The notes under the pieces are model-generated. The model saw only the letters and a list, made by a program, of their open reading frames with translations. It was not told where the DNA came from and did not search any database. From Zwartia hollandica (lineage in GTDB: Bacteria; Pseudomonadota; Gammaproteobacteria; Burkholderiales; Burkholderiaceae_B), in NCBI RefSeq assembly GCF_019923725.1, contig NZ_JAHXRI010000006.1:558001-622000 (forward strand): 64,000 bases of DNA, given 5' to 3'. The translations under genes and the position numbers were made by a program. This document shows, piece by piece, positions 33,943 to 43,306 of this stretch (positions within the stretch are counted from its first letter, which is position 1; every line of letters starts with the position of its first letter).

Positions 33943-34849
33943 ACTTCTTCTCTGACAGCGTGTCGCCCGCCAGGGTCTCGGTGAGTTTGGCGATTGCGGT
34001 GTGGTCCTGACCTGGTCCCAACATGGCGGCGCACGAGGCCCACATTTCACGGCACATGGCAGAGAAAGGTGTCGGGGTGTTGGTGTCGCGTCCGATACCA
34101 AGCGCGATACTCAAGTCCTTGACCATCAGGTCCAGTCCGAAGCCAGCGTTGTACTGGCCCGACAACACAAACTGCTTGAATTTCTTCTGTGTGGAGTTAT
34201 TCATTCCCGTTGAAGAGTTCAAGACGTCGACCATCGCTGACGGATCCAGACCAAAGCGTTTGCCAATCATCAGTGCTTCCACACCGATCAAGAAACCGCC
34301 GGCTGACACCAGATTATTCAACGCTTTCATGGCGTGTGCAGAGCCTACATCACCGGTGCGGGTGATTGAGGTGCCCATACAGGACAACACCGGGCGGATA
34401 CGCTCAAGAATAGCTTCGCTGCCACCAAACATGATGGCGAGTTCGCCGGTCTTGGCACGGGGTACTCCACCCGACACCGGGGCGTCGACCATGTGCGCAC
34501 CAGCAGCCGCGACTTGCTCGGCCAAGGTGCGAGTAATGGTCGGTACGCCTGAACTCATCTCGACCACGACCGCATTTTTGCGTAGTCCAGCGAGGACGCC
34601 TTCAGGACCTTCTAATACGGCCTGCACGATCGCGCTAGTAGGAAGAATCGTAATGATGATGTCCGAGGCAGTAGCGAGCGCGCGATTAGAAGCCGCAACC
34701 GTACCCCCGATTTCTTTGGCAAATGCTTTGGCACGTTCAGCCGAGGCGTCGACGATTTGCAGAGGGTAGCCAGCCTTTTGCAGTAAGGCAGCCATGGGCC
34801 ACCCCATACTGCCTACGCCGACAAAGCCGATGGTGGGTTTGGCGCTCAT
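33941..34849 (-). CDS. NAD(P)-dependent beta-hydroxyacid dehydrogenase (3-hydroxyisobutyrate dehydrogenase family)
   Basis: 302 residues. Rossmann motif GFVGVGSMGWPMA (about 9-21), the substrate motif DAPVSGGVPRAKTGELAIMFGG and the catalytic lysine in MKALNNLVSAGGF define the family. Members reduce or oxidise 3-hydroxyisobutyrate, tartronate semialdehyde or similar compounds; the exact substrate is open. The start overlaps the stop of the carboxymuconolactone decarboxylase-like gene by four bases, so the two act in one pathway. Confidence 0.88.
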   Translation of the reverse strand: MSAKPTIGFVGVGSMGWPMAALLQKAGYPLQIVDASAERAKAFAKEIGGTVAASNRALATASDIIITILPTSAIVQAVLEGPEGVLAGLRKNAVVVEMSSGVPTITRTLAEQVAAAGAHMVDAPVSGGVPRAKTGELAIMFGGSEAILERIRPVLSCMGTSITRTGDVGSAHAMKALNNLVSAGGFLIGVEALMIGKRFGLDPSAMVDVLNSSTGMNNSTQKKFKQFVLSGQYNAGFGLDLMVKDLSIALGIGRDTNTPTPFSAMCREMWASCAAMLGPGQDHTAIAKLTETLAGDTLSEKK

Positions 34850-35346
34850 TTCTTGACAGCCTTTTTAGCAGCTGGCTTCTTGGCAACGGCTTTCTTTGCG
34901 GTCACTTTTTTAGCAGCAGGTTTTTTGGCAGCAGATTTCTTTGCAGCTTTTGTGTATGCACCTTCCTCTTCCAACACTTGGTTAGCGGCTTTGAAAGCGT
35001 CTAGACCTGCGGGGATGCCACAGTAAACCGTTGCGTGCAGCAATACTTCTTTGATTTCTTCGACTGTCACGCCGTTAGCTAGCGCACCTTTGACGTGCAG
35101 TTTGATTTCGGCCGAGCGGTTCAACGCGGTGAGCATCGCGAGGTTAAGCATGCTGCGTGTCTTGCGGCTCAGACCGTCACGGGTCCAGGCGTAGCCCCAG
35201 CACCATTCGGTGGTGATGTGCTGAAACGCCATCGTGAAGTCGTTTGCTTTGGCGATTGAGCCGTCGACATAGTCTGGGCCGAGAACGGCGCGGCGAACGG
35301 CCAGGCCATCTTTAAAAAGTTTTGCGGTTTCGGATTTTGCAGACAT
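34846..35346 (-). CDS. Carboxymuconolactone decarboxylase family protein with Lys/Ala-rich tail
   Basis: 166 residues. Residues 1-130 match the CMD fold (FQHITTEWCWGYAWTRDGLS, LNLAMLTALNRSAEIKLHVKGAL, LLHATVYCGIPAGLDAF). The two cysteine positions of AhpD-type peroxidases (C-x-x-C) are absent, which favours a decarboxylase or related enzyme. Residues 134-166 are a histone-H1-like run of KKPAAKK/AKK units, beyond the usual length. A site CTGGAGCATCAC precedes the ATG. The adjoining dehydrogenase suggests catabolism of an aromatic-derived acid. Confidence 0.85.
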   Translation of the reverse strand: MSAKSETAKLFKDGLAVRRAVLGPDYVDGSIAKANDFTMAFQHITTEWCWGYAWTRDGLSRKTRSMLNLAMLTALNRSAEIKLHVKGALANGVTVEEIKEVLLHATVYCGIPAGLDAFKAANQVLEEEGAYTKAAKKSAAKKPAAKKVTAKKAVAKKPAAKKAVKK

Positions 35347-35360
35347 GTGATGCTCCAGGA

Positions 35361-35388
35361 TGATTAAGTTGAAAATGCTTGATTAAGT
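35361..35388. repeat. Nine-base direct repeat upstream of the CMD-like gene
   Basis: TGATTAAGT occurs at 35361-35369 and 35380-35388, a 19-base period, in the 200-base divergent region between the CMD-like and lactonase-like genes. The spacing is close to two helical turns, so it could be an operator for a regulator not encoded here. Confidence 0.3.
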
Positions 35389-35546
35389 GTAAGCGCGTAA
35401 TCGTATGGCCTCGATTGTCTGCGCTCGGCCGAACCGGTGTCAAGCGCGTTGTCTGCTAATCTTCTTGACACTACGTGTGCGCCGAATCCAAAATCAAACT
35501 GCAATGCAAGCACGAGCGTAACGACAAGATACAAAACGGAGACGTC

Positions 35547-36344
35547 ATGACACTGCCCCAATACGAGATTTTTGCTCTGCGCTACGGCACCATGGCCAAG
35601 CGTTCACGTCGTGAAAATTTCATTACGCAGGATCCGCATGACGAACCCATGCCGATGGATTATTTTGTGTGGGTGGTACGCAACGCCGAGCGCACAATCT
35701 TGGTGGACACGGGCTTCAGTGCACGCCAGGCGAAGGAAAGAGGCCGTACGTTGCTGCGTTGTCCGATCGAATCCCTCTCGCTTTTAGGTATCGCGCCGGG
35801 AGACATTCAGGATGTGGTGCTGACCCATTTGCATTACGACCATGCGGGCAATATTGATCTGTTGCCCAATGCGAGGTTTCACGTTCAGGACGGGGAGGTG
35901 GACTATGCCTGTGGCCGCCATATGTGTCACGGCTTGTTCCGCCACGCGTACGACGTGGAAGATGTGGTTTCCCTGATCCGACGTTTGTATGCCAATCGTG
36001 TGGTGTTTCATGATGGTCGCGAAGAGCTTGCGCCGGGCATCGAACTGATCAAAATAGGCGGGCATACCAAAGGCCTGCAGTCTTTGCGAGTGCACACGGC
36101 ACGCGGCTGGGTGGTGCTGGCCTCCGATGCGAGCCACTACTACGACAACATGGAAAAGCCGTCGCCTTTTCCGATTGTGTTTCATATTGGAGAGATGCTG
36201 GCGGGTTACGACACCTTGCGTGCGGCCGCTGCTTCGCCCCATCACATTATTCCGGGTCACGATCCGCAGGTGCGTGAGCGCTACCCTTTCCATGGCAATC
36301 CGGCTGACGATATCGTGGCCTTGCATCTGCCTCCCAAGGCTTAA
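35547..36344 (+). CDS. Metallo-beta-lactamase fold N-acyl homoserine lactonase-like hydrolase
   Basis: 265 residues from ATG 35547, with a GGAGAC site before it. The metal motif HLHYDH (His94, His96, Asp98, His99) is followed by DYACGRHMCHG, GGHTKGLQS and LASDASHYYDN, the layout of AiiA-type lactonases. It could open acyl-homoserine lactones or another lactone. Nearby dehydrogenase and CMD-like genes, on the other strand, leave a role in lactone catabolism equally possible. Confidence 0.85.
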   Translation: MTLPQYEIFALRYGTMAKRSRRENFITQDPHDEPMPMDYFVWVVRNAERTILVDTGFSARQAKERGRTLLRCPIESLSLLGIAPGDIQDVVLTHLHYDHAGNIDLLPNARFHVQDGEVDYACGRHMCHGLFRHAYDVEDVVSLIRRLYANRVVFHDGREELAPGIELIKIGGHTKGLQSLRVHTARGWVVLASDASHYYDNMEKPSPFPIVFHIGEMLAGYDTLRAAAASPHHIIPGHDPQVRERYPFHGNPADDIVALHLPPKA

Positions 36345-36401
36345 TCGCTTAAATACCTGAGGGTCTTTCGCAGGCGCTACCCAGCAGCAGGTGGGTAAAC
36401 C

Positions 36402-36430
36402 CTGCAAAAGGCCCTTAAACGGGCTACAAT
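36402..36430 (+). promoter_or_regulatory. Probable promoter of the ahcY operon
   Basis: TACAAT at 36425-36430 matches five of six bases of the -10 consensus; CTGCAA 17 bases upstream is a weak -35. The first base of the SAH riboswitch helix (36438) falls at the expected transcription start, which strengthens the call. Confidence 0.5.
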
Positions 36431-36437
36431 CACATTG

Positions 36438-36541
36438 CTTTTGAGGAGCGTTGCGACGGAACGGTGTTTGTTGTCCCGATTTTCCGCCAGGCTCAAAAGC
36501 TTCCACGTTACCGTCGGCATACCCCGACCTTAACGGCGCTC
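36438..36541 (+). promoter_or_regulatory. S-adenosylhomocysteine (SAH) riboswitch
   Basis: The conserved GAGGAGCGTTGC (36443-36454) and AACGGCGCTC (36532-36541) of the SAH aptamer are present in order. GAGCG (36446-36450) pairs with CGCTC (36537-36541) as P1. CTTTTGAG (36438-36445) pairs perfectly over eight bases with CTCAAAAG (36492-36499), corresponding to the pseudoknot helix P4. The element lies 91 bases before ahcY. SAH binding normally turns the gene on, so the cell makes SAH hydrolase when its substrate accumulates. Confidence 0.93.
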
Positions 36542-36632
36542 ACCCAATCCTGTCTTTGCAGCGTTTGTGGTGGTGCCGTATCAATACAGCCCCTTTGACG
36601 TTGCAGGCAGGCCTACCGGAGCCTACTTAGCC

Positions 36633-38048
36633 ATGAACGTTATTAAAGAAAAATTTGCTGATTACATCGTCGCCGACATCGGTCTTGCCGATTTTGGTCG
36701 TCGCGAAATCCAGATCGCTGAAACTGAAATGCCTGGCCTGATGGCCACTCGCGAAGAATTCGCAAAAACAAAACCACTCAAAGGTGCCCGCATCACAGGC
36801 AGCCTGCACATGACCATTCAAACGGCTGTGCTGATCGAAACGCTGCAAACACTGGGTGCTGAAGTACGTTGGGCGTCGTGCAACATTTTTTCGACCCAAG
36901 ACCATGCTGCGGCCGCAATCGCTGCAACAGGCACACCAGTTTTTGCTAAAAAAGGCGAGAGCTTGGTTGAGTATTGGGAATACACCCATAAGATTTTCGA
37001 ATGGCCAGGCGACAAGCAAGCCAACATGATCTTGGACGATGGTGGCGATGCCACATTGTTGCTGCATCTGGGCACCAAAGCGGAATCTGACCTTTCCGTC
37101 TTGAACAACCCTGGCTCTGAAGAAGAAGTCGTTTTGTTTGCCGCGATCAAGGCACAAATAAAGAAAGATCCAAAGTGGTACTCCACGCGTTTGGCTCAAA
37201 TCAAGGGCGTTACCGAAGAGACAACGACAGGCGTGCTGCGTTTGTATCAAATGTCCAAAAAGGGCGAGCTTGCCTTTGCAGCAATCAACGTCAACGACTC
37301 AGTCACCAAGTCGAAGTTCGATAACTTGTACGGCTGCCGCGAGTCCTTGGTTGATGCAATTAAGCGTGCAACCGATGTGATGATTGCAGGCAAGATTGCG
37401 GTTGTGGCCGGTTACGGCGACGTGGGTAAGGGTTCGGCTCAGGCGCTGGCTGCTTTGCGTGCACAAGTTTGGGTCACAGAAATCGATCCAATCTGCGCGC
37501 TGCAAGCTGCGATGGAAGGCTTCAAAGTCGTCACTATGGAAGAAGCAGCTGACAAGGCTGATATTTTCGTGACGGCAACGGGCAACTACAACGTGATCAC
37601 ACGTGCGCACATGGACCGCATGAAAGATCAGGCCATCGTTTGCAACATCGGTCACTTCGATAACGAAATTGATGTTGTCGGTATTGAGAATCTTCAGTGG
37701 GAAGAGATCAAGCCACAGGTTGATCACGTGATCTTCCCTGACGGTAAGCGCATCATCTTGTTGGCAAAGGGCCGTTTGGTGAACTTGGGCTGCGGCACGG
37801 GTCACCCATCGTTCGTGATGTCGTCCTCGTTTACCAACCAGACGATTGCACAGATCGAATTGTTCAGCCGCAACGACCAGTACAAGTCGGGACAGGTTTA
37901 TGTGTTGCCTAAGCACCTCGACGAGAAAGTTGCGCGTTTGCACCTCAAGAAGATTGGTGCCAGCTTGACCACACTGACCCCGCAGCAAGCGGCCTACATC
38001 AGTGTCAAGACAGAAGGCCCATTCAAGGGTGATGCATACCGCTATTGA
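36633..38048 (+). CDS. ahcY: Adenosylhomocysteinase (SAH hydrolase)
   Basis: 471 residues from ATG 36633, with CCGGAGCC eight bases before it; the in-frame upstream extension has no family match. Key segments are the substrate region [33 protein letters not shown], the NAD fold [15 protein letters not shown] and the C-terminal KLHLxKIGA-type tail ([15 protein letters not shown]) ending in Tyr-Arg-Tyr. It hydrolyses SAH to adenosine and homocysteine. Control by the upstream SAH riboswitch is expected. The holin-like and metF genes follow closely. Confidence 0.97.
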   Translation: MNVIKEKFADYIVADIGLADFGRREIQIAETEMPGLMATREEFAKTKPLKGARITGSLHMTIQTAVLIETLQTLGAEVRWASCNIFSTQDHAAAAIAATGTPVFAKKGESLVEYWEYTHKIFEWPGDKQANMILDDGGDATLLLHLGTKAESDLSVLNNPGSEEEVVLFAAIKAQIKKDPKWYSTRLAQIKGVTEETTTGVLRLYQMSKKGELAFAAINVNDSVTKSKFDNLYGCRESLVDAIKRATDVMIAGKIAVVAGYGDVGKGSAQALAALRAQVWVTEIDPICALQAAMEGFKVVTMEEAADKADIFVTATGNYNVITRAHMDRMKDQAIVCNIGHFDNEIDVVGIENLQWEEIKPQVDHVIFPDGKRIILLAKGRLVNLGCGTGHPSFVMSSSFTNQTIAQIELFSRNDQYKSGQVYVLPKHLDEKVARLHLKKIGASLTTLTPQQAAYISVKTEGPFKGDAYRY

Positions 38049-38120
38049 TGTTTAGTAGTTCGCGCGTACGTGTCGGATTGTCCGGCATGCACGCGCAAGC
38101 AGTGCTCAACGGAGATAGAA

Positions 38121-38462
38121 ATGATGACATTATTGTTAGTCTGGATATTGAACGCTGTTGCACTGCTTGTGGTCGCTTACGTATTGCCAGGTATCGTTGT
38201 CGCAAGTTTTGGTTCTGCCATGTTGGCCGCGCTAGTGCTGGGCTTGATCAACATGTTGGTCAAGCCAGTTTTGATCCTATTGACGCTGCCAATCACCGTC
38301 GTCACCCTTGGGTTGTTTTTGCTGGTCTTAAACGCACTCATGTTCTGGATGGCGGGCTCTATGCTGAAAGGGTTTCAAGTCAACGGCTTCTGGTGGGCGG
38401 TCGGCGGCGCAATTCTCTATAGCCTGATTTCAGGTTTCTTGTCTAATTTGATCAATCAATGA
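38121..38462 (+). CDS. Small membrane protein, phage-holin-family-4/YvlD type
   Basis: 113 residues from ATG 38121 (GGAGA site). Four hydrophobic helices cover nearly the whole protein (about 3-22, 27-50, 56-79, 87-107), with NMLVKPVLILLTLPITVVTLG as the recognisable family core. Despite the family name there is no phage context. It is held between ahcY and metF and overlaps the metF start by four bases, so it is part of the methyl-cycle operon; its role is unknown. Confidence 0.85.
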   Translation: MMTLLLVWILNAVALLVVAYVLPGIVVASFGSAMLAALVLGLINMLVKPVLILLTLPITVVTLGLFLLVLNALMFWMAGSMLKGFQVNGFWWAVGGAILYSLISGFLSNLINQ

Positions 38463-39304
38463 GCAATCAACATAGCCAGGCATTTAGCCTGGAGTTTTTT
38501 CCGCCTCGCGACGCTGCTGCCCAGCAAAGGCTCGTCGAGGGCGCAAAGCAGATGCTGGTGATACAGCCGCACTACGTCAGCGTGACCTTCGGAGCTGGCG
38601 GGTCGACACGCGAAGGCACGCTCGATACCGTGCGTACGATGCGCGATTTAGGCTGTGACGCTGCGCCGCATTTGTCGTGTATTGGTGCGTCGCATGACGA
38701 TTTGCGCGCGTTGTTGCAGCGTTATCGTCAAGAAGGCGTTAAGCGCATCGTCGCGTTGCGTGGTGATATGCCCTCTGGTATGGGTGCTGATGCAGCGGGT
38801 GCCTTGCGCCATGCAAACGATCTGGTTGAATTTATTCGTAAAGAGACCGGCGACTGGTTTCACATTGAAGTGGCTGCCTACCCAGAGATGCATCCGCAGG
38901 CAGCGAGCCCAGAACAAGACTTGATGCATTTCGTGCGCAAAGTGCGTGCCGGTGCAGACAGCGCGATTACTCAGTATTTTTTCAACGCTGATGCGTATTT
39001 TGATTTCGTCGATCGTGTTCAGGCCAAAGGTATTGATATCCCGATCGTGCCAGGCATCATGCCGATTACCAATTACACACAATTAATGCGCTTCTCGGAC
39101 ATGTGCGGCGCAGAGGTACCTCGCTGGATTCGCTTGCGCTTAGCTGAAATGGGTGATGACAAGGAGTCGATTCGCGCGTTTGGTGCGGATGTTGTGACGG
39201 ACCTCTGTGAGACCTTGCTCGACAACGGTGTGCCAGGTTTGCATTTTTACACGCTTAACAACGCCGAGGCGACCTTGGCGATCTGGCGCGGCTTGCAAGG
39301 ATAG
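38459..39304 (+). CDS. metF: Methylenetetrahydrofolate reductase
   Basis: 281 residues. SLEFFPPRD (start of the TIM barrel with the catalytic glutamate), YVSVTFGAGGSTREGTLDTV, IVALRGDMPSG and TQYFFNADAYFDF mark the family. It makes 5-methyltetrahydrofolate with a flavin and NADH, supplying methyl groups for methionine from the homocysteine released by AhcY. It is the last gene of the riboswitch-led operon; a strong terminator follows. Confidence 0.96.
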   Translation: MSNQHSQAFSLEFFPPRDAAAQQRLVEGAKQMLVIQPHYVSVTFGAGGSTREGTLDTVRTMRDLGCDAAPHLSCIGASHDDLRALLQRYRQEGVKRIVALRGDMPSGMGADAAGALRHANDLVEFIRKETGDWFHIEVAAYPEMHPQAASPEQDLMHFVRKVRAGADSAITQYFFNADAYFDFVDRVQAKGIDIPIVPGIMPITNYTQLMRFSDMCGAEVPRWIRLRLAEMGDDKESIRAFGADVVTDLCETLLDNGVPGLHFYTLNNAEATLAIWRGLQG

Positions 39305-39323
39305 TAGGGCAGCGCAGTCTATA

Positions 39324-39358
39324 AAAAAAGGGAGTCTCGTTGAGAGACTCCCTTTTTT
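39324..39358. terminator. Bidirectional terminator between metF and a Bug receptor gene
   Basis: GGGAGTCTC (39330-39338), loop GTTGA, GAGACTCCC (39344-39352), flanked by seven A on the left and six T on the right. The A and T arms also pair, giving a 15-bp stem. It can end the convergent transcripts of metF and the Bug gene. Confidence 0.9.
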
Positions 39359-39405
39359 ACGACTGTGTACTCCGGCGGCCGATTAGGCCAACCTGCTTAC
39401 AAAAC

Positions 39406-40395
39406 TTAGTCAGCGTACTGACCTGCTGCCTTAAGCAATGGCGCCCACTTGGCGATCTCATCCTTGACCCAGGCTTGCAACGCTTCAGGCGTTTGCTTGG
39501 CTTCAGGGACGATCACTGCACCGAGGTCGCCCGCTTTAGCAATCACGGCTGGATCCTTTAATGCGGCCTTGAGTGCTTGGTTCAAACGTGCGGCGACAGG
39601 CGCTGGGATGTTCTTTGGTCCATAGACCCCATGCCAAACTACGATTTCAAAATCCTTGAGGCCACCTTCACGCAGGGTCGGGGTGTCTGGCAGGTAGGAT
39701 AGACGCTCGGCAGAGGTCACGCCGTAAAGTTTGACCGTTTTAGCTTTGATTTGCGCAAGAGTCTGTGTGGTCTGGTCGCACAAGACGTCCAATTGACCGC
39801 CCACGAGCGCAATCATCGCTGGACCGGTTCCTGAGTAAGGGATGGCCGTAAAGCCGACACCTAATGCTTGTTGCAAGAGGGTGCCACAAAGTTGTGATAC
39901 AGCGCCCAAGCCTGCGTTTGCCAGGTTGATTTTATTACCCTGTGCTTTTGCATAAGCAATAAACTCGGCCATGTTGTTGGGTGGTAGATCTTTACGGCCC
40001 AGCAGCGTCATGGGAACGTCAGCAACCAGACCCACATAGGTGAAGTCAGTTAATGCATTGAATGGCAGTTTGCGGTAGAGCGTTGGTGCAGTTGCCATCC
40101 CATTGTGATGGATGAGCAATGTGTAGCCATCAGCGGGCGCCTTGGCAACGAAAGCCGAGGCGATCGTGCCACCAGCACCCGCGCGGTTTTCAATCACAAC
40201 CGTTTGGCCGAGTTCTTTAGTCATGGACGCGGCAAGTGTGCGCGCCAGAATGTCCGTTGGACCGCCTGCGGCAAACGGCACGACCAGCGTGACTGGCTTG
40301 GTCGGGAAGGTTTGTGCCATCGATGAGCCAGCGAAGGCCGCCGAGAGCAAGCCAGCAGCAAGCATCAGACCGCGTAGCGTTTTAGAAAAGTTCAT
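39406..40395 (-). CDS. Bug-family solute-binding receptor
   Basis: 329 residues with a signal peptide (cleavage expected after SSMAQ, about residue 28). Bug motifs: PVTLVVPFAAGGPTDILART, VVIENRAGAGGTIASAFVAKAPADGYTLL, IPYSGTGPAMIALVGGQLDVL. It is a single gene with its own upstream region and no transporter membrane genes next to it. Its ligand is unknown and it is not a close copy of the receptor at 20296. Confidence 0.92.
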   Translation of the reverse strand: MNFSKTLRGLMLAAGLLSAAFAGSSMAQTFPTKPVTLVVPFAAGGPTDILARTLAASMTKELGQTVVIENRAGAGGTIASAFVAKAPADGYTLLIHHNGMATAPTLYRKLPFNALTDFTYVGLVADVPMTLLGRKDLPPNNMAEFIAYAKAQGNKINLANAGLGAVSQLCGTLLQQALGVGFTAIPYSGTGPAMIALVGGQLDVLCDQTTQTLAQIKAKTVKLYGVTSAERLSYLPDTPTLREGGLKDFEIVVWHGVYGPKNIPAPVAARLNQALKAALKDPAVIAKAGDLGAVIVPEAKQTPEALQAWVKDEIAKWAPLLKAAGQYAD

Positions 40396-40496
40396 GTAGT
40401 ACTCCGATCAGTGAAGGACAAAATCGTTGGGAACCACCGTAGCAGTCGCAGAGGCTGATTTTAACTTGATCCAGTCAATGTGCGGCGAAATTGCCC

Positions 40497-41099
40497 CTAC
40501 AGCGGTGCTTTCGGTACCCAGCCCGTCGGGGTAGCAACCGCATCGAGTACAAAATCATGGGCCGCAGCCTGAAACCCAGTATCTTCAGGGATGCGGGCCT
40601 CGTTCCAGGCGATTCCAAGAGTCACAAGGTAGCGGTTATCTTCGCTAAGTTTGGCGAGGGTCCGGTCGTAATACCCACCCCCATAGCCTAGACGTTCAGC
40701 CTGAGGACTGAATCCAAGTGTCGGAACCAGCACGACGTCGGGAGCGATTGGCCCGGTGCGCGCGGGCTCAAACACCCCAAAGGCGCCCTGACTCAGAGAG
40801 TCGCTGGGCAGCCAGCGATGAAACTCCAGCGGGACCCCCGGGGCAGAGACTGCGGGAAGGGCAACATGAGCACCTTGCTCGTGCAGCCAAGTCAGCAAGG
40901 GACGGATATCCGGCTCATCGGCCAGAGGCCAAAATCCGGCGACGACTCTGCCTCGTAGCGTGGGTTCACCACGCTGGCTGAACCAGCTTCGTACTTGTGC
41001 ACAAAGCAAGTTGCTGTGTCGTTGACGCTGATCAATTGGAATCGCGTTACGAAGGTCGCGAAGGCGCATCCTGAGCGTGTCTGCGTTATTCTTCAACAT
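40497..41099 (-). CDS. 5-formyltetrahydrofolate cyclo-ligase
   Basis: 200 residues. The family motifs LVPTLGFSPQAERLGYGGGYYDRTLA and the N-terminal LRMRLRDLRNAIPIDQRQRHS are clear. It recycles 5-formyl-THF to methenyl-THF using ATP, linking with the folate reaction of metF. Met11 (41069) is a possible start. The start lies only 20 to 41 bases from that of the divergent transglycosylase gene. Confidence 0.93.
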   Translation of the reverse strand: MLKNNADTLRMRLRDLRNAIPIDQRQRHSNLLCAQVRSWFSQRGEPTLRGRVVAGFWPLADEPDIRPLLTWLHEQGAHVALPAVSAPGVPLEFHRWLPSDSLSQGAFGVFEPARTGPIAPDVVLVPTLGFSPQAERLGYGGGYYDRTLAKLSEDNRYLVTLGIAWNEARIPEDTGFQAAAHDFVLDAVATPTGWVPKAPL

Positions 41100-41140
41100 A
41101 TAGGAGCGTTGACCGCCAAATGTGTATTGAGAAACGGATT

Positions 41141-43306
41141 ATGACTGTGCACGCAAGATACCAGAATATGAGGGCTGTTGTCTCATTCGCGTTAGGGTGT
41201 TTCTTGGTTGCTCCGCAAGTGCAGGCGCAGCCTGCTGCGCCTGCTGCTTCAACGACTGAGCAGTTTATTTTAAAAGCGGACGGAACCTTGGCGCCCGTAA
41301 CAGCGCCGAACGCGGCGCCTCGTGTCGTTGCCCCAGTCTCTGCACCTGAGGGGGCAAAGCCGAGCGCTAACGCGAATGCCAACAGGGTAGCTAGCACCCC
41401 GCCTGCTTCAAACGCGGGAACGATTGCGGACCCAGAGTCCACGTCGGCCGCACAAGCGGTCGCCGCAGCTCGCCAAGCACTCAACAGCAAACAGTTTGCG
41501 CAGCTTGCTAGTTTTATACCGAAGGCGCGCGGTGATATCTTGGCGATTTACCCCGAGTATTGGACCATGCGGACTAAGGTGTGGTCCTATAACGCAGTCG
41601 GTGCTCGCGAGGAGATCGAGGGCTTTCTGGACAAGCACAAAGGTTCGTATCTCGCGGATCGTTTACGCGCGGACTGGATTTTGGCTGCTGCACGTCAGGG
41701 CGACTTTGGGACCGTTCGCGACCTTGGCTCAGTGCGACAGGGCAGCAATAACTTGTCCTGTGCACAGCTTGAGGCCAGCCACATGACGGGGCGGCGCGCC
41801 ACCGTACTTGAGGCGACAAAAGTGTTTGCCCCTGCGCCAGCCTGTTGGAAATTATTTGATCAGCTTGTGGCAGATCGTGTGCTGAGCAGCGAAGACTTGC
41901 TTCCCTACTTGCAGGACGCGGTCGAAGACAATAAAACAACAGATGCACGAAAATTCGCCGCCTACATTTTTGAGCCTGCTGACCTGAGTGCCTACGACGC
42001 GATGATGGCTGCGCCCGCTAAGTGGCTGTCGTCGCAAACGGGCTCTGTATCTGGGATGCGGGCTGAAGTGGTCGCGCTGGGTCTTGCGCGTTTAGCGCGG
42101 ACTGATCTGAATGCTGCTGTTGCCGCGACTCAAGGTACTTGGAGGTCGCGTTTACCCAAGAAAAATCTGCAGTGGGCTTACGGTCAGCTCGGCTTGTGGG
42201 GGATGATGCGTCTTGATCCGAATGCAATCGATTGGTACAAGGAGTCGGGTGGGGTGCGACTGTCTGTCCATAACGAAGCTTGGCGTGTGCGCGCTGCGTT
42301 ACGTCAGCCAAAGATTGACTGGGCGTGGGTGATCCGCCATATCGATCAAATGAGTGCGGTCCAGAAAGCAGACTCGACCTGGGTCTATTGGAGAGCGCGT
42401 GGGCTGGTTGCAACAGGTAAAAAAGACGAGGCACAAAAAGCCTATGCTTCGATTGCGACGGAATATAGTTTTTACGGCCAGCTCGCCGCGGAAGAGCTAG
42501 GCAAGAGCATCGCGGTCCCGGATCGTCCCGCACCAGTAACCGCGCAGGAACTCAAGGAGGCGCGTTCCAACCCAGGACTGCGTCGAGCAGTCACGCTGTT
42601 TAAGCGCGGCTGGCGTACGGATGCCGTGCCAGAGTGGAATTTCACGTTGATTGGGATGACGGATCGCCAACTGCTTGCTGCAGCAGAGCTTGCAAGACAA
42701 GAACATATTTATGATCGTGTCGTGGTGACCTCCGGACGTACTAAAAAAGAGATCGATTTCACGCAACGTTTTGTCGCGCCGTTTGAGTCACGCGTCAGCG
42801 AGCAGGCGCGTGCTGTCGATGTTGATCCTGCCTGGGTCTATGGTTTGATTCGGCAGGAATCGCTATTCATCATGGATGCGCGCTCTCATGTGGGAGCCTC
42901 GGGGTTGATGCAGTTGATGCCTGCGACTGCCCGCTGGATGGCTGGCAAAATCGGTATGAAGGATTTCACCCCGAGTAAGGTTAACGATTTTGACACCAAC
43001 ACTAAGCTTGGTACCAGTTACTTGAGTATGGTGCAGTCTGATTTAGGGGGATCGCAAGTGCTGGCAAGCGCCGGCTACAACGCAGGCCCTGGTCGTCCAA
43101 TGTTGTGGCGTTCACGCTTAAGCGGACCGGTTGAGGGAGCCATTTTTGCTGAGACGATTCCGTTTAACGAAACACGTGACTATGTAAAAAAAGTGATGTC
43201 GAACGCGACCTATTACGCCGCGTTGTTCAGTGGTCAACCTCAATCGCTCAAGCAGCGTTTGGGACAGATCGAGCCTCAACCTTACGCACGCAGCCCGTTG
43301 CCGTGA
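41141..43306 (+). CDS. slt: Soluble lytic murein transglycosylase (Slt70-like)
   Basis: 721 residues from ATG 41141; ATG 41120 or 41168 are alternatives. A signal peptide ends near QVQAQP and is followed by an Ala/Pro/Asn-rich stretch to about 90. The long helical U-shaped domain covers about 95-540. The C-terminal SLT domain has the catalytic Glu in [15 protein letters not shown], then [17 protein letters not shown] and [16 protein letters not shown]. It cleaves peptidoglycan to 1,6-anhydromuropeptides in the periplasm. Its last four bases overlap the cca start. Confidence 0.93.
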   Translation: MTVHARYQNMRAVVSFALGCFLVAPQVQAQPAAPAASTTEQFILKADGTLAPVTAPNAAPRVVAPVSAPEGAKPSANANANRVASTPPASNAGTIADPESTSAAQAVAAARQALNSKQFAQLASFIPKARGDILAIYPEYWTMRTKVWSYNAVGAREEIEGFLDKHKGSYLADRLRADWILAAARQGDFGTVRDLGSVRQGSNNLSCAQLEASHMTGRRATVLEATKVFAPAPACWKLFDQLVADRVLSSEDLLPYLQDAVEDNKTTDARKFAAYIFEPADLSAYDAMMAAPAKWLSSQTGSVSGMRAEVVALGLARLARTDLNAAVAATQGTWRSRLPKKNLQWAYGQLGLWGMMRLDPNAIDWYKESGGVRLSVHNEAWRVRAALRQPKIDWAWVIRHIDQMSAVQKADSTWVYWRARGLVATGKKDEAQKAYASIATEYSFYGQLAAEELGKSIAVPDRPAPVTAQELKEARSNPGLRRAVTLFKRGWRTDAVPEWNFTLIGMTDRQLLAAAELARQEHIYDRVVVTSGRTKKEIDFTQRFVAPFESRVSEQARAVDVDPAWVYGLIRQESLFIMDARSHVGASGLMQLMPATARWMAGKIGMKDFTPSKVNDFDTNTKLGTSYLSMVQSDLGGSQVLASAGYNAGPGRPMLWRSRLSGPVEGAIFAETIPFNETRDYVKKVMSNATYYAALFSGQPQSLKQRLGQIEPQPYARSPLP

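Noticed and set aside
38121-38462. Prophage remnant suggested by a holin-family name
   Set aside because: No other phage gene is near, and the protein is embedded in a metabolic operon.
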